From NCBI GenBank assembly GCA_040954595.2, contig CM082592.2, positions 4,960,001 to 5,024,000 on the forward strand: a stretch of 64,000 bases of DNA, read 5' to 3'. Of this stretch, positions 24,501 through 36,305 are shown piece by piece (position 1 is the first letter of the stretch; each line of letters starts with the position of its first letter). Below the pieces are notes generated by a model. It was given only the letters and a program-made list of their open reading frames with translations. It did no database searches and was not told where the DNA came from. Origin of the DNA: Balanoglossus misakiensis. Lineage: Eukaryota > Hemichordata. The position numbers and the translations under genes were made by a program.

Positions 24501-25248
24501 ACATTATTGTAATACAGGTACTGTGATGGGGCCTATATCATTTCAGGCCTTTGTGGTTTTTGGCTTGTATGCGTGTTTACATGTGGTTTGGCATGCGTAC
24601 AGTCAGTGCATTTTGGCAGAAACTGTGCCAAGAACAGGGTGTGCCCGCGGCTTCCAAGAAAGCGGAACTTCATTGGTGGTGATTCTGCGAACTTCTTCAA
24701 AGTGAACGACATCAAACGACCGGACATGATTAATGCCCATGGCAATGAACGAACAACCCTAAAACCCTTGGACGACATTTTATCGTGATGTGATCTGGAA
24801 GCAAGCCTATATAAACAGGGAATAGGCCTAACCTTTCTTTTTGATCAAAGAATGTTCTAAAAGTTGAATGAACGCACTCGTTTGTCTAGAACACCCCACC
24901 AGTTTCCCTGGAGTATATTGACTATTGTGGGACATACATTTTCGCATTTTGAGTGACGCCTAAACGGGGTAAACAAGCATGATTACGTGACGCTCTGCAT
25001 TCAACCAAACATGCTGGCATTTCGACAATAGAACATGGAGAGCACTGACCTATGACAAAGTGCATTGCAGCTAAGGGAGAAAACAACTGAGCGGGAAGGG
25101 GGGGGGGAGAGAATCATGAGAGTGTACTCACCATTCCTCGTGCGACCGACATGTCAGGCCTCGCTGTCACGCATGGCAAAAGATAACAGCACAGCACAGA
25201 GGCAACTATGCTTATCGTAAATGATGACCGGCGACTGTTGGTGGCCAT
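21539..25248 (-). CDS. MMP-A: GPI-type, furin-activated matrix metalloproteinase (8 exons, 536 aa)
   Basis: Zinc endopeptidase of the matrixin family acting on the cell surface or matrix. Exons: 25248-25132, 24350-24085, 23617-23340, 23170-23012, 22863-22718, 22544-22403, 22186-21929, 21783-21539, all phase-consistent. A signal peptide covers about residues 1-29. The prodomain has the cysteine switch PRCGVPD at 94-100 (Cys96 binds the zinc in the latent form), followed by furin motif RRKR at 109-112. The zinc site [11 protein letters not shown] is at 230-240, with the Met-turn in [11 protein letters not shown] Thr/Pro hinge (274-303) leads into a hemopexin domain whose bracketing cysteines are Cys304 and the DWFGC cysteine. 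After an acidic spacer the protein ends in a 16-residue hydrophobic tail ([15 protein letters not shown]) with no cytoplasmic residues, preceded by small residues (SAASN). This predicts GPI attachment, as in MMP17/MMP25. A TATA-like box lies upstream. Confidence 0.92.
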
Positions 25249-25416
25249 TGCAAGTAGCCAAAATATCTGTCTCTTAAAATCAAATCCTGATCAATCCAAG
25301 TCGGGACAAGCAGTTGAGAAATTTCGTGTAAATACAAAGTGTGCACCTGGTTGCGTCTTCTCTTGTCCGTTTGCAGTTCGTTCAGCTCACTGTCTCTGAT
25401 ATGAGCCCACATGACG

Positions 25417-25426
25417 GTTTTATAGT
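25417..25426 (-). promoter_or_regulatory. TATA-like box upstream of MMP-A
   Basis: On the minus strand the sequence reads CTATAAAAC, about 170 bases upstream of the MMP-A start codon. This fits a short 5' UTR and a start site near 25395. Inferred from position and consensus only. Confidence 0.45.
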
Positions 25427-25876
25427 CTAACATCTTACACAACTTCCGAATTGAAGTAGTTGTTCCTAGAAGGAGGAAACTTGTCCTTGCTACCGTGCTC
25501 ACCGACTTTTTATTGTTCTTCGATATTCCGTGAAAGCACTTGGCATACAGGAAGGAAGGTGATACATTTCCTATGGGGTCAAAGGTCGTGTGTTTACATT
25601 AACAGATGACCACTGCATCACTCTCAACGTGGAGGTCTAGTCTTTACCATACATACTCGGTAACCGTTTGACCCGGGGAAGACATTTCTTAACTATGATA
25701 TGTTATGTTATTTTATCACTATGTCTGCCACACACAGTTTTCAAACAATTTAACAAAGACATCACAAACCAACAGAATGACCATACTCTCTAATAACCAC
25801 ATCACTTTTGTGATCCCATTCAAATTATACATTTGCAGAAATTGCAACTATGTGTCCATTAAACTGTACAGTAGTT

Positions 25877-25955
25877 CGTTCATTCATTCATTCATTCATT
25901 CATTCATTCATTTAGTCAGTCAGTCTTCAGTCTGTCAGTAAATCAGTCAGTCACT
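25877..25955. repeat. (ATTC)n followed by (CAGT)n simple repeat
   Basis: A run of CATT tetramers at 25877-25912, then GTCAGTCAGT-type units to about 25955. Confidence 0.9.
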
Positions 25956-26886
25956 GGTTTCCGATTTACAACTCATGCATTGGGAAAATAATGTAACTGA
26001 TACTAAACAAGCAATTGCAAGTCATATGCCAAACCAAAGGATAACTTAAAACAATTCTGAGAAGATTGCAGGGACCGGAGTTCTTGCCTTTACGCACGGC
26101 AACAGCCAGGGTCAGTCACGGGTCACCAAGGAAACAAACACTATACGAGTTCTGACGTCAGCATTGAGTAACAGAGTGATGCAGACTTTGACGTCATAGT
26201 CAATCTGGTAGGCCTATACTGCATTGAATTCGCCGAAGTCGAATTGAATGAGGAGAATTACAACTTTGCTTTGTTTGCGACGGTACCACACACATCGCAA
26301 TACATGTAAGTTGCATTCGATGAATTTAGGCGGTATACCTAGTGTTTTTCTAGGTTTCTCCAGGTGATCTGTGTTCAGGAAAATCATTGCCGGCCACATG
26401 TGGCTGGGTTCCAATTAGCAAATTAACCGAAGTTGTCCCCCCCCCGTCAGCGTTCGTCTGTGCTGTTCCTTTTGATTGGTGTACTGTGATAGTCTAAATC
26501 AAACACTGCATAATCTGTTGAGCTACCGCTGCCATTTTTGGAGAAAAAAAGAGACACCGGACTTCTGTCGAAACTAAACCCTTTAGAAATTCCCATGAAT
26601 GTTAAAACCACAAATTTGCGTTTTTCTTCGATTTGGTCGACGTGGGGGAAGTTGGAGGGACCGGATGTCTTAATGATCCCAGTTCACAAAACATGACTAG
26701 GGGCATTGGTCTGCACCCGTCTTACGTATTCGCACCCGGTTTGAGTAACTCGTCTTTTTAAGTTCAGCTCACAATCCTGTAGTTGACTATGACGGGTAAG
26801 TTTTTGCTGTATAGTTCATTAGCTGTTGTAGACAACGTCTGGGGTATCCGCCATGATCCGTCTGTCTGATCATGGTATATCTGTCA

Positions 26887-27027
26887 TTCTGACTGTCTGT
26901 CTGTCTGTAACTCAGTCTTTCTATCTGTGTGTCATTCATTCTATTTATTCATTTATATGTCTGTCTGTCTGTCTGTCCGCCCGCCCGTCTGTCTGTCTGC
27001 CTGCCTGCCTGCCTGAATGCCTGTTTG
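26887..27027. repeat. CTGT/CCTG tetranucleotide-rich tract
   Basis: Repeated CTGTCTGT units at 26896-26910 and 26959-27000, then GCCTGCCTGCCT. The intervening sequence is degenerate. Confidence 0.85.
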
Positions 27028-28237
27028 TTTAACAAATTGGCTTTATTCATTTACTATGGCTTTCAACAGACGAAGCCCAATAACCCGATGCATATAAAAA
27101 GTGAAAGTCAAAATGAATGACGACAACAGCAAGGCTAGACCACGGACACGATTCATGTACGCACAGTAAACCCAAAATTCCAACATGCTATCATGAACTA
27201 CATCTCATGAGATTATGTTTCTCAAGAAGAGATAAAGGTATTTTAAAAAACACTTGCGAACAAATCGTCATCAAAACGATAACAGCCATGAAATGATCAC
27301 ACGAACAAAAGGGTGTATTGGACAATACCATCGTCTATTGACATTTTTATTTATATATCTCCAATAGGCAAGATAAAAGTTTGTGTATTGTGCAAATAAA
27401 CTTTGCCTAGTATAAAATGTCTTGATTGAAGTGTCCCCCTCACGGCTTGACAATCTCTCTCACCCTGTTTGTATTGCTTAGTCACGTGAGACGCAGTGTT
27501 CAGCGAAGTAGAAATAAATCATCAGCCACATTCGCTCTGCGCCTTCCCTCAACCACGTGATTCTCAAAATGACGTCATGATTCAGCACTGGTACAGGTGC
27601 GTAACAGTACGACTGACAGTTTCGGTAGCATTTCAAAATCAGGGATCGTTTGATTAACAATAATAACAAAAAAAACTGAATGAAAGATAACAAATAAAAC
27701 CATGTTGTTGAACGCAAAACTCCTTGCCTGCAAGGATTTCTTTAATAAAATAAACTTATAAAGGCTCTGTCATTAAAAAATAAATACAATGGCTAACGGC
27801 ATTTACGAATTGTCACCTCGTGTTCAACGGAATTTTCATGATTTTCTCTCATTTACTAGGCACGAAATTGTTGTGTTGATGTTAATTGCTCTAACTTGTG
27901 CTCATACATATAGTGTTGTAAATATACGCCTATATACATTTGAATATAAATTAATGATAGGCAAAACAATGTACATCTCTGTACATGATGCGAAAATCTT
28001 CACGGTACCCGTTAAGAGAAGAAAGTTTGTTGTTGGTCGATTCATAAATCTAGTTTTCATAGGGTATGTTCACTTACTAAAATATACATTTACTAGTCAA
28101 GATGAAAATGCCACATTCTTTTCAAAACACAACGTAAAGTACACTGGCCGAGACAAGAGTAGTTGCAATGAGGTCACACGCGATAAGAGATGCCTTCTGT
28201 AAATGTCGTTGCCTCCCGTCGCCATCTTGTCACGGTG

Positions 28238-28480
28238 TTAAAGGAACAAAACCAATATGGCGGCCAGTGGCAGTAGAAGTGACGCGACTTTCAAGTTTGC
28301 GGCTGTCGACAGGTATCCTTCGTCGATCTCGTTCGTTTCCTCTTCTCTGTCCCTCTCTTGTGCCAGATTGCCACACCCGAACCAGTCACGTGACACGCTG
28401 CGTGGGTAACCCGGGACGACGCTCATCGACAAGGAATCGAACTGCCAGTATTTGTCACCCTTGAAAAAGTATGTGTAACC

Positions 28481-28555
<75 letters not shown>

Positions 28556-31500
28556 ACATATCGTTGGAACTCTAATTTATGGAAGTGGACGTCGTTCTGA
28601 TTTTGAGATGGTTAACTTCTCATATTCATACACAATTTGTTTGGGAAATGATCTCTGAACCAGTATAGTAAGTAAAATAAACTAAACGTGAACACATTTT
28701 CGACTATCTTACCATCGTTCCATTCGAAGGCAGCGTCGATGTCATTCGGAATCCCGTCCCAATTCTGATAGATGTACTTGGGGTAGCCTGGGTCCACTCT
28801 CTGGTTGTACTCGTCGTATCGCCAATACTTCTTCCCCTTGAAGAAGAACGTCTTGCCGTTCTGGCCCCAGACGAGGGCGGCGTCGATGTTGCGCGGCAGA
28901 CCGAGGTTGCTGAGGTACTGGGGCGCCGAATCGTCGGGGTAGTTCGCTCTGTACGGCCAATACTGAGAGTCTACGGGGAAACACATTTGAAAATTGACAG
29001 TCGATAAGAGACAGCGGACAAATTTTCCAAGTTGTCACCACATGCACGAGTCCCAAATTTACAAGCTATAATACTGTCATAAAAAGTCATTACAAGTTGC
29101 TTTTTAAACATGAGTGCACAACTTACCTTTGAGGAAAATAATTCTATAGTCGTGACGTTCGTAGACGGCGTCAATACCGTACGGCAGGTCGTACCAGAAG
29201 CGGTCAATGTCGATCGGGTAACCGCTGAGTGCCTGCCCTTTGGTTCGCATCCTCCAGAACTTGTCATCCTGCAACGACAAGCAAGATCACATCAAATCAC
29301 TGAAGAAAATGGCGACCTAGTGACGCTACGTAACCGATTCTCTCTCTCTCTGTCTCTCCCTCTCTCTCTCTCTCTCTCTCTCCTTCACAGTGGTACAGTT
29401 CGACGGCGTTGTAATCGTTGTGACAACGGAAATTATGAGGGAACTGGCGAGATACACAACGTTGGAACACATACATACCTTGAAGAAGAATAACTCTCCC
29501 CTGATTTTACTGACTGCGTCAAAGTCGACTGCGCACGGCTCCATGGTTGGTTTGACCGGATCGACTGGCTTCTCGGTGGGCTTGTCCGTTATCTCTGGCA
29601 TTTCGGGCTTTGATGTGTATGAGCCTGCCGCCCCTGGAGCAAACAAATGAGTGAGCGAAGGTGTGTGAGTGAGTGAGAGAGGGAGAGAGAGAGCGAGTGA
29701 GTTGAGTAAGTGACCCCAACTGAAAAAAAGTAACATCATGGGAACACACTGTTTTCTCTCTATATATTTGTTATTAAACATTCATTGAAAAATCAGGGAA
29801 ATATTCTAACTTTTGAGGAGTCATCAACCTTAATTGGATTTGGAAACTCATGCATAAACGATTCATTCTTTTAGTTGTCGAGTTGTCAATACATACCGTA
29901 GATGGTCTGTATTCCTATTCGATCATCTTCCGGCAGTTCGTAGTATTCTTTGTAACCCTGGTAATAGGGCGCCATCAACGCCAGGGGCACTGAGGAGTGG
30001 CCGAGACCGAGGCTGTGGCCGAACTCATGAGCAGCGACTTGGAGGAGATTGATACCTGTAGGATGACATAAATTGAAATTCAAGACAGTGTTCGATATTT
30101 TGTTGAATCTCGCTCACATTCAGGTTTACAGCATTGTTGTGCAATGGAATGCGCGTACAGTTATGTACAAATGAAGACAAGGTAGGCCTAAATTTATATT
30201 TGTCGTTTGGAAGCCCCTTCCCAAATTGTGTTGTAGACTTTTCTGGAGAGCATCGGAAGAAGCAAAGGCGTCTGGGTAACCGAGACTAGACATCGATATG
30301 ATGTACAAGAGGGAATTCCTACAGTTAGAATTTTAGAACCAAACGACATTACATAGGTGTTTGAAGCCTTACCGTCGTAAGTATCGATTGTGAAGTACTC
30401 CCCGTCGTCGAAGTGAGCGTCGCCTCCGATGCCCGGGCCGGGGAAGTACGCATGCGCCAGGGTGCCACCTGGACCGTCGAAGGGGGCCGCGTCGTCATGC
30501 CAACCCTGTCGGAATTGGATTCTGATGTCAGCCTCCCCCTGGAAGATTTCTGTGAACTCGAGCGGTGTGACGTCCTGCCAGATGTCAAAGGCTTTGCGAA
30601 TGGTTGCTCGGGTGTCTTCGGCGTTGAGGTCAGGGGTGAAATTCTCAATTCTGTGAATAAGAGACGGCAGGCGTAGTAGGACCAAAGTTAAAACTTGAAA
30701 TCGAATCTGATAACACTTAATGTGCAAATGAATCTACAATTCTCTTGAAATGCGTGCCCGTCGTTAGTCGTTACCTGTAAGTGAGATGATTCTTGTACCA
30801 TTGAAAGTTGACCAACGCGTATCTTCTCTTCCGAGCGCTCTCCGAAGTCCCGACGATGTCGGGAATCCCGCAACGAGGTTTGCTCATCTGGGCCAGGGTG
30901 TCGGCGTCGATTTCCCCGGTCTCCGGCAGGCCGGCAAATCGCTGCATCGTTCTGATGGCGTCTTCGAATTCCTCTTGGGTCTGCAGCTGTCCAGACTTCA
31001 GGTCGGGCGTTGGTAGGTAGCCAAACCGCCGGAGGAAATCCTGCTTGCGAGTAGAAGTGCGTGTGAAAGGCGTTAGTGGAGATGATTTGAATGTCTGTAT
31101 GATGAAGATTCATATTAGGTCGCGAGCACGCCTGCGTGGATAGCTCGGACATCTTTAAAACAGCGCAATATCTTGCTTCAAAGGAAAATCAAAAACATTC
31201 TGTCTAAATATAGATAATAATTTTCATGAAAACTTTTTGCACCGAAGCAAGTCGAGAGGCAAATTGACCTTTTCTGTTACATGACCTTATCCCTGGTCAG
31301 GTATAGTACTGTTGAAAGCCGGGAAGTTTGGTAGTGTAAATATTTTCTGTTTTATAATAAGACCTATTGCAATACGCTTGGAACGTTGAAACGATGTCAG
31401 AGGTTGACTTCGCGAAAAAGAAATCCTTCGATGTGAAAATTGAGTAGGATTAGAAGACCATTTGTGTATCCCTGGCGTGCAATTGTGAGCGTGCAACCAC

Positions 31501-34500
31501 TGGTTGTCAGTATAGATAGTAGAACGTGTAGAAATTGGAGAATTGATTGGGGGGGGGGCTGTCAAAAGCGCCGGCCGTGTTACATAGAGAACCAACTGCA
31601 ATGTGTTGGAATTTTCTGAACTTGCAAAATGAATGTATGTGAAGAGGTTCATGGAAATCGGAGCATTCTGTTTACAAAACACCTGCCATCGTTGTGTGTG
31701 GCATGATCTAAACGAACATTTTCTGGCGGCTAATTTTATACTGGCCGTGATATCGGTTGACAGAAATGCCGACTCTGAGCTGTGCATAGGACGACTGGCA
31801 AATGTTCCGTTTTACACAGGGGGGAAAGACACGTGCGTTCTACGTGTCGCCCATCAATCCACCGTCTGATTCTGTCTGCTTTGTTTGCTTGTGTTTTTGG
31901 CTTCCCCCTTTACTACATGCGGGTTTTCTGGATAAACATTTCTCGAAACAAGCTGTTTATTTGCCTAATCTCGACAGTGACAGTCTTTCCTGTAATCCAA
32001 TAGTTCTGATGGTTACTTTCGTTCACGGCGACTGTCTTTGCCCGCGTCAGGTCAGTTTATACGACGCTTTCCGCTTATCCCTAAATCACTTGTGCGGTCA
32101 CACGTAATTTATTAGTTGGGGACAAATTTAATGGCTGAAGATGACGTGAACCTGGAAATTTCCTCTTTTTACACAAACACTTTCAATTCGTCTTTCCATT
32201 TCGAGTCTTTTTTATTTGTAGATATGAAATTTTGATACAAACGAATGATAAGCCTCATTATTGCAAATTTCAACTTAATCAATAAAAAAATTCCAAATAA
32301 ATTTAAAAGGAGCAGTAACACATGGCGCTTATATTTTCTTTCTCGACTCAAAACATAAACGTATTACTGGTTACCCGTCCCGGCAATTATGATTACAATC
32401 TTTCGATGTCTGTGCGTTTTTACACGAGGTGACAGTCCGCCAAGTCAGATGCGAGAATGATGAGAAAGGGTGCTATAGGGCGGAAATAATTAAATTATGT
32501 GACATATGCGCGACTTATCCGTGAAAACAAACATGCTAGTATAATTTTTACGATGAGGAAAACTGGCGCGCTTGGAGATGACGTACACAGGAAAGAGGGG
32601 ACAGGGGAAACATGACGTCATAATTTTCTCTGACCTTGAACTTGCATGCATTTTAGCTGTATCATTTCCTTATGTCACCACGAATGTATAGACTCGGGAC
32701 ACACTTATTATACCAACGAGAAAATGTTCAGGGGATTATACATTGTATATAATACTCTGTGGGACACACTCCAAAGAGACCATATAGATCTGTGCACGTC
32801 TATGATCTGTTGCATTGTCTACAACTTTTCGCAGGGGCATTGTGGTTGGCCCTGGTCAGGCATTAGGAACTGAACGACCGTCACGTAGGAACCAAGAAAA
32901 TTAGGTGTAACACCCCCTGTAGGCATATAACACCGGGACATCGCAGTTTCCCCCGCACGATTGGGTCAAGGGTTGTGTGTCTCCGGGTAAATTTGAAAGG
33001 GGTAGCAATCCTGGAACGACCAGACAGACAAACGGAGGCAAATTCAATAGCCCCCCCCCCCCCCACCTCCCGGGTTCGCCCGCGGGGACTAGAAGAGAGG
33101 TTCCCAGCAACTCGAATCCATCTTTCATCAGAAATTGTGCTTGTTGCATTTCCGGTTCAGGGGTATGGCTATTTCCGGTATACAGTGGCTTATATTTAGC
33201 CACGCGGTGAACAATTGACAGGAAACTGGGGCGACGTGCGACTTTTCCGCTTGATTTAAGTTCAGTGCGGCATGGTATAGGCATTACACATTTGATAGAT
33301 AACATAGGGAGCGTGGATTGAACAGAATCGTATTTTTGTCTGACTTAAATCATTAGGGTCTCATGCTTCTAATGTTTTCGGAAAGCGGTAGTATGTCTTA
33401 CTAATCACACACCCATACATGGCAGAATGTGCAAACGTTACCGTGGCAACCCTACAAAAAACGAAGTCTGCTAGGACGTGCTCGAAACTAGCGTAATTAC
33501 CTCCAGTTTTCCCCGCAGTTGGCCTGGATTAGTTAGGTTTATCAGAGCGCCTTAACAGTACAGCTTTATAGATGTATTTTCAACGCTTTCAAAAGAAAAC
33601 CCTTGACTCCTCGTGAACTTCTCAACACAGTTCTGGGATCCAAACACCGTCGCAAACCCCTGAGAGATATTTTACCTTTGCCCCAGACGAGAGGACAAAG
33701 CCACCGAGGTCTTTCACCACGATGACCAGTGCAGTGAAGAATTTTTCTTCAACCACACACCAGAGAATAGAAGTGTCGTGGAATCTGAGTTTGTAAAGCA
33801 TTTAGGTGAAGTGGCATACCGTACATTCACGTCTGTACAGACATTCTGTTTTCGAGATCTCATTTGAGCACGAGAAAGAAAGAACTCGCTTTAAGTGAGA
33901 GTTCTAACAGAAAATATAATTGTTTTAAAATTAAATAACACCACCTATCAATCAAATCGATTAGAACTACTTCTGCTGCTCATTTGCATGCTCCGAAAGA
34001 ATAGCATTAAATGAATGTGGGAAAACTCTGGCTATGTTAGATATACTAGTATCCATCCAGCCTTCATTTAGAGCACTATCTCAGAACTCACCAATGTCAC
34101 ATCTTATCAGCCTTTACCATTTAACGCAAAATAATAACAGTCTCTTGAGCGCTCAAATTATCAACACCTTGAGTAAATGAGTAAGCAAGAATCCATTAGT
34201 TTGCGTATTTCGTACTGTAAGAGGTTTTAAGAAATTACAAGCAAAGTCTTTTCACTACACTCGCACCCCGAAGCACGCGCAGGCTCCTTGCAGTCGTTGG
34301 CCTGAGGTATCCAAAATGCGTAAGTTGGTAGTATTTCAAGAAAATTTGCCTCTGTCACTTTTGACACTAGGGTTAAGTTATATAAGGCGGGACAGCGACA
34401 GAAGCGCCAAGCGGCACATTCGTGTTCCCGTTTGCGGATATTTCGGCAATGCGTTGGGAATTTCAGCGATTTACACTTGCAAGTAGGGATTAAAAAGCTA

Positions 34501-34633
34501 CAAAATTGAGAATACTCACCACTCCTCGTGCAACGGACGAATCATCAGCAGTCGTCGCGCACAGCGAAAGGTATATGCATAATAAAACGGTGGATACTCT
34601 TTTCGTAAATGACGACAGATTATTAGAAGCCAT
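28238..34633 (-). CDS. MMP-B: GPI-type, furin-activated matrix metalloproteinase (8 exons, 537 aa)
   Basis: Tandem paralogue of MMP-A with the same eight-exon layout: 34633-34520, 31040-30775, 30650-30373, 30055-29897, 29633-29479, 29268-29127, 28970-28713, 28479-28238. Six of the eight exons have lengths identical to, or within a codon of, their MMP-A counterparts. Features in order: signal peptide (about 1-28), cysteine switch PRCGIPD at 93-99, furin motif RKRR at 108-111, zinc site [11 protein letters not shown] at 229-239, Met-turn [10 protein letters not shown], a Pro/Thr/Lys hinge ([20 protein letters not shown]), hemopexin blades from Cys306, an acidic spacer, and a terminal hydrophobic tail ([16 protein letters not shown]) with no residues after it, predicting a GPI anchor. 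Intron 1 is 3.5 kb. The acceptor of the last exon sits directly against a long (GA)n tract. Nothing suggests it is broken. Confidence 0.92.
28482..28552. repeat. (GA)n microsatellite abutting the last MMP-B splice acceptor
   Basis: About 70 bases of uninterrupted GA on the plus strand. On the MMP-B strand it is (CT)n and forms the whole polypyrimidine tract ahead of the terminal exon (acceptor CTAG|GTTACAC). Confidence 0.95.
29340..29390. repeat. (CT)n microsatellite in an MMP-B intron
   Basis: Interrupted CT dinucleotide tract between the exons at 29127-29268 and 29479-29633. Confidence 0.9.
31041..34519 (-). other. MMP-B intron 1 (3.5 kb)
   Basis: The longest intron in the cluster. It contains homopolymer runs (G at about 31551-31558, C at about 33052-33064) and open frames without recognisable domains, including a 166-codon minus-strand frame at 31287-31787. 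It could hold enhancers, but no coding content or transposon was recognised. Confidence 0.5.
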
Positions 34634-34778
34634 TGCGAGGTAAAATTGTCTGAATAATGCGGGGCTAAGCCAAGCCCGATCGGGTATAGCTGTATGTACT
34701 TGTGAAGTGCACAGCAACTTGGAGGTTCGTTCTCCGCTCTCGCGCCGTGTGGGAGTATTAGGCCTATAACCGAGTTGC

Positions 34779-34789
34779 GTATATATAGA
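34779..34789 (-). promoter_or_regulatory. TATA box upstream of MMP-B
   Basis: CTATATATAC on the minus strand, about 150 bases upstream of the MMP-B start codon, at nearly the same distance as the TATA-like box of MMP-A. Position and consensus only. Confidence 0.5.
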
Positions 34790-36047
34790 GAGAGTTTTTC
34801 AAAATCGAGTTCACCTATACGTGGTCTGCAGTTGAATGCTGAACTAAGGAGCGCCCGACCTCTCCTTTTAAGCGCTTCCCTTACCCAACTTCCGACCGGT
34901 CGTGTGACTTTGTTCATTTGCATAGCAGCAAGGGGGCCACTACACATTGCAAGGATGGAGGGAAAGTCAGCCCTGACTGGGGATGACTATGATGACTAGC
35001 TCTGACTTGCCTTGGGTTTTCGAGTTTTATTCAAACAATTAAAAAAACAAGGGAAGGGTCGTGATGTATTTCCGCTTGAGGCAAACGCCGCAATTTACTC
35101 TGGCGAAGGCAAGCACCACTATACGGTACGACCTGAACACTTTCCAAACAAACATATATTTATTTCACTGCGGCAACAGAATGTTTGACTAGAGATAGGT
35201 ACAATCGTGCAAGGCTCTGCACACGGAAAGTCACCATTCTGTAGGGATATTGCGGTGTTACTTTGCCGTTCTGAGCGTTGGCTCCTTGTCGTGGGTTTTT
35301 GGTAGACAATTATATGTCACACGTATATCGATGTCTGAAGACCCTGCTACTGCATCTGGTATACAGCTAGCAAGTTTATTTACCACGATAAATTTCTTTC
35401 AAGTATGCTCGGACTAGAACAAACGTCTTAATCGTTAATTTTTTAATTCAAGTGTAATTTTAGAGTAATTGTAGCGAAACCAGATAATGTGTTAAAGGGG
35501 GTGTCACGTGTTATTTATGCGGAAAGAAGACTTTCTTAAACCAAATGGTTTCACGCATGCAAACTTCCAAGCATTTCACACAAAGAAGTACTTTCATGTC
35601 CTCACAATGACCGGAAGCGATTTTGCGCGCCCCGTATTACTCGACAGACATCATGGTAGCCAGGTTGGGGATCGCCATGACAACAGATGAAAATCACAAT
35701 ACTGGCCCTTTTGTTGTAAGACCATTGACCGGAAGCATAATCAATTTTAAAGTAGGGGTGAATAAATATTATGTTTACAGAAATCGTTCATGGGCGATAG
35801 ATGGATGTGTGGTTTTAGGTTTTAGGTTCCATGTATCGCGCAACAACAATCAGCCTTTTGAGCTCGTTGAGCGCCAGACTGATGTGACTACATCATTGTT
35901 GAAAGATGTTATGTAAACTCAGGTTTGCAGGGGTTAAGATATAGCTGGCAGCGGTTGTATATGAAAAGAAGCACAGAACAGCGAATTCTCCACTGGCAGA
36001 ACGGGATCACGATTTTAGGCTGAATTTTAGTTTAATATATCGACACA

Positions 36048-36305
36048 CACTGAGTTAAGGTGAACATCTGTAGAGCTCTGCCAATTTTGGACGTTTGTCC
36101 GTTCCCCCCCCTCAAAAATATAGATATAATAGGTAAACTTGCTATTACCTAAAACGGGGTCAAAACGCCCAGGCAAGACTTTTGTGTACTCTACTCATAC
36201 TGAGTTAAGGTGAGTGTTTTGACAATCACGCCCACTTTGGACCTTTTCCGTTTTCTCCAAATATAGGTACAAACATGAAAGGTAGACTTGCTATTGTCCT
36301 CAAAT
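36048..36305. repeat. Two-copy diverged direct repeat (about 150 bp)
   Basis: TGAGTTAAGGTGA occurs at 36051 and 36201. Downstream of each copy come matching phrases (TTTGGACNTTT, then CTTGCTATT at about 36138 and 36288), giving a constant offset of 148-150 bp with many substitutions between copies. Confidence 0.75.

Larger units (their letters stand above)
25249..28237. other. Intergenic region between MMP-A promoter and MMP-B 3' end
   Basis: Contains the MMP-A upstream region, several simple repeats and the presumed MMP-B 3' UTR. A 137-codon open frame at 27789-28202 (plus strand) has no recognisable domain, no splice context and lies antisense to the MMP-B 3' flank, so it is not called as a gene. 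Confidence 0.5.

Noticed and set aside
27789-28202. 137-codon plus-strand open frame starting MANGIYELSP
   Set aside because: No recognisable domain, no splice signals, AT-driven composition, and it lies antisense to the MMP-B 3' flank.
31287-31787. 166-codon minus-strand open frame in MMP-B intron 1
   Set aside because: Low similarity to anything recognised, Ser/Thr/Ile-rich random look, wholly intronic on the same strand as MMP-B.
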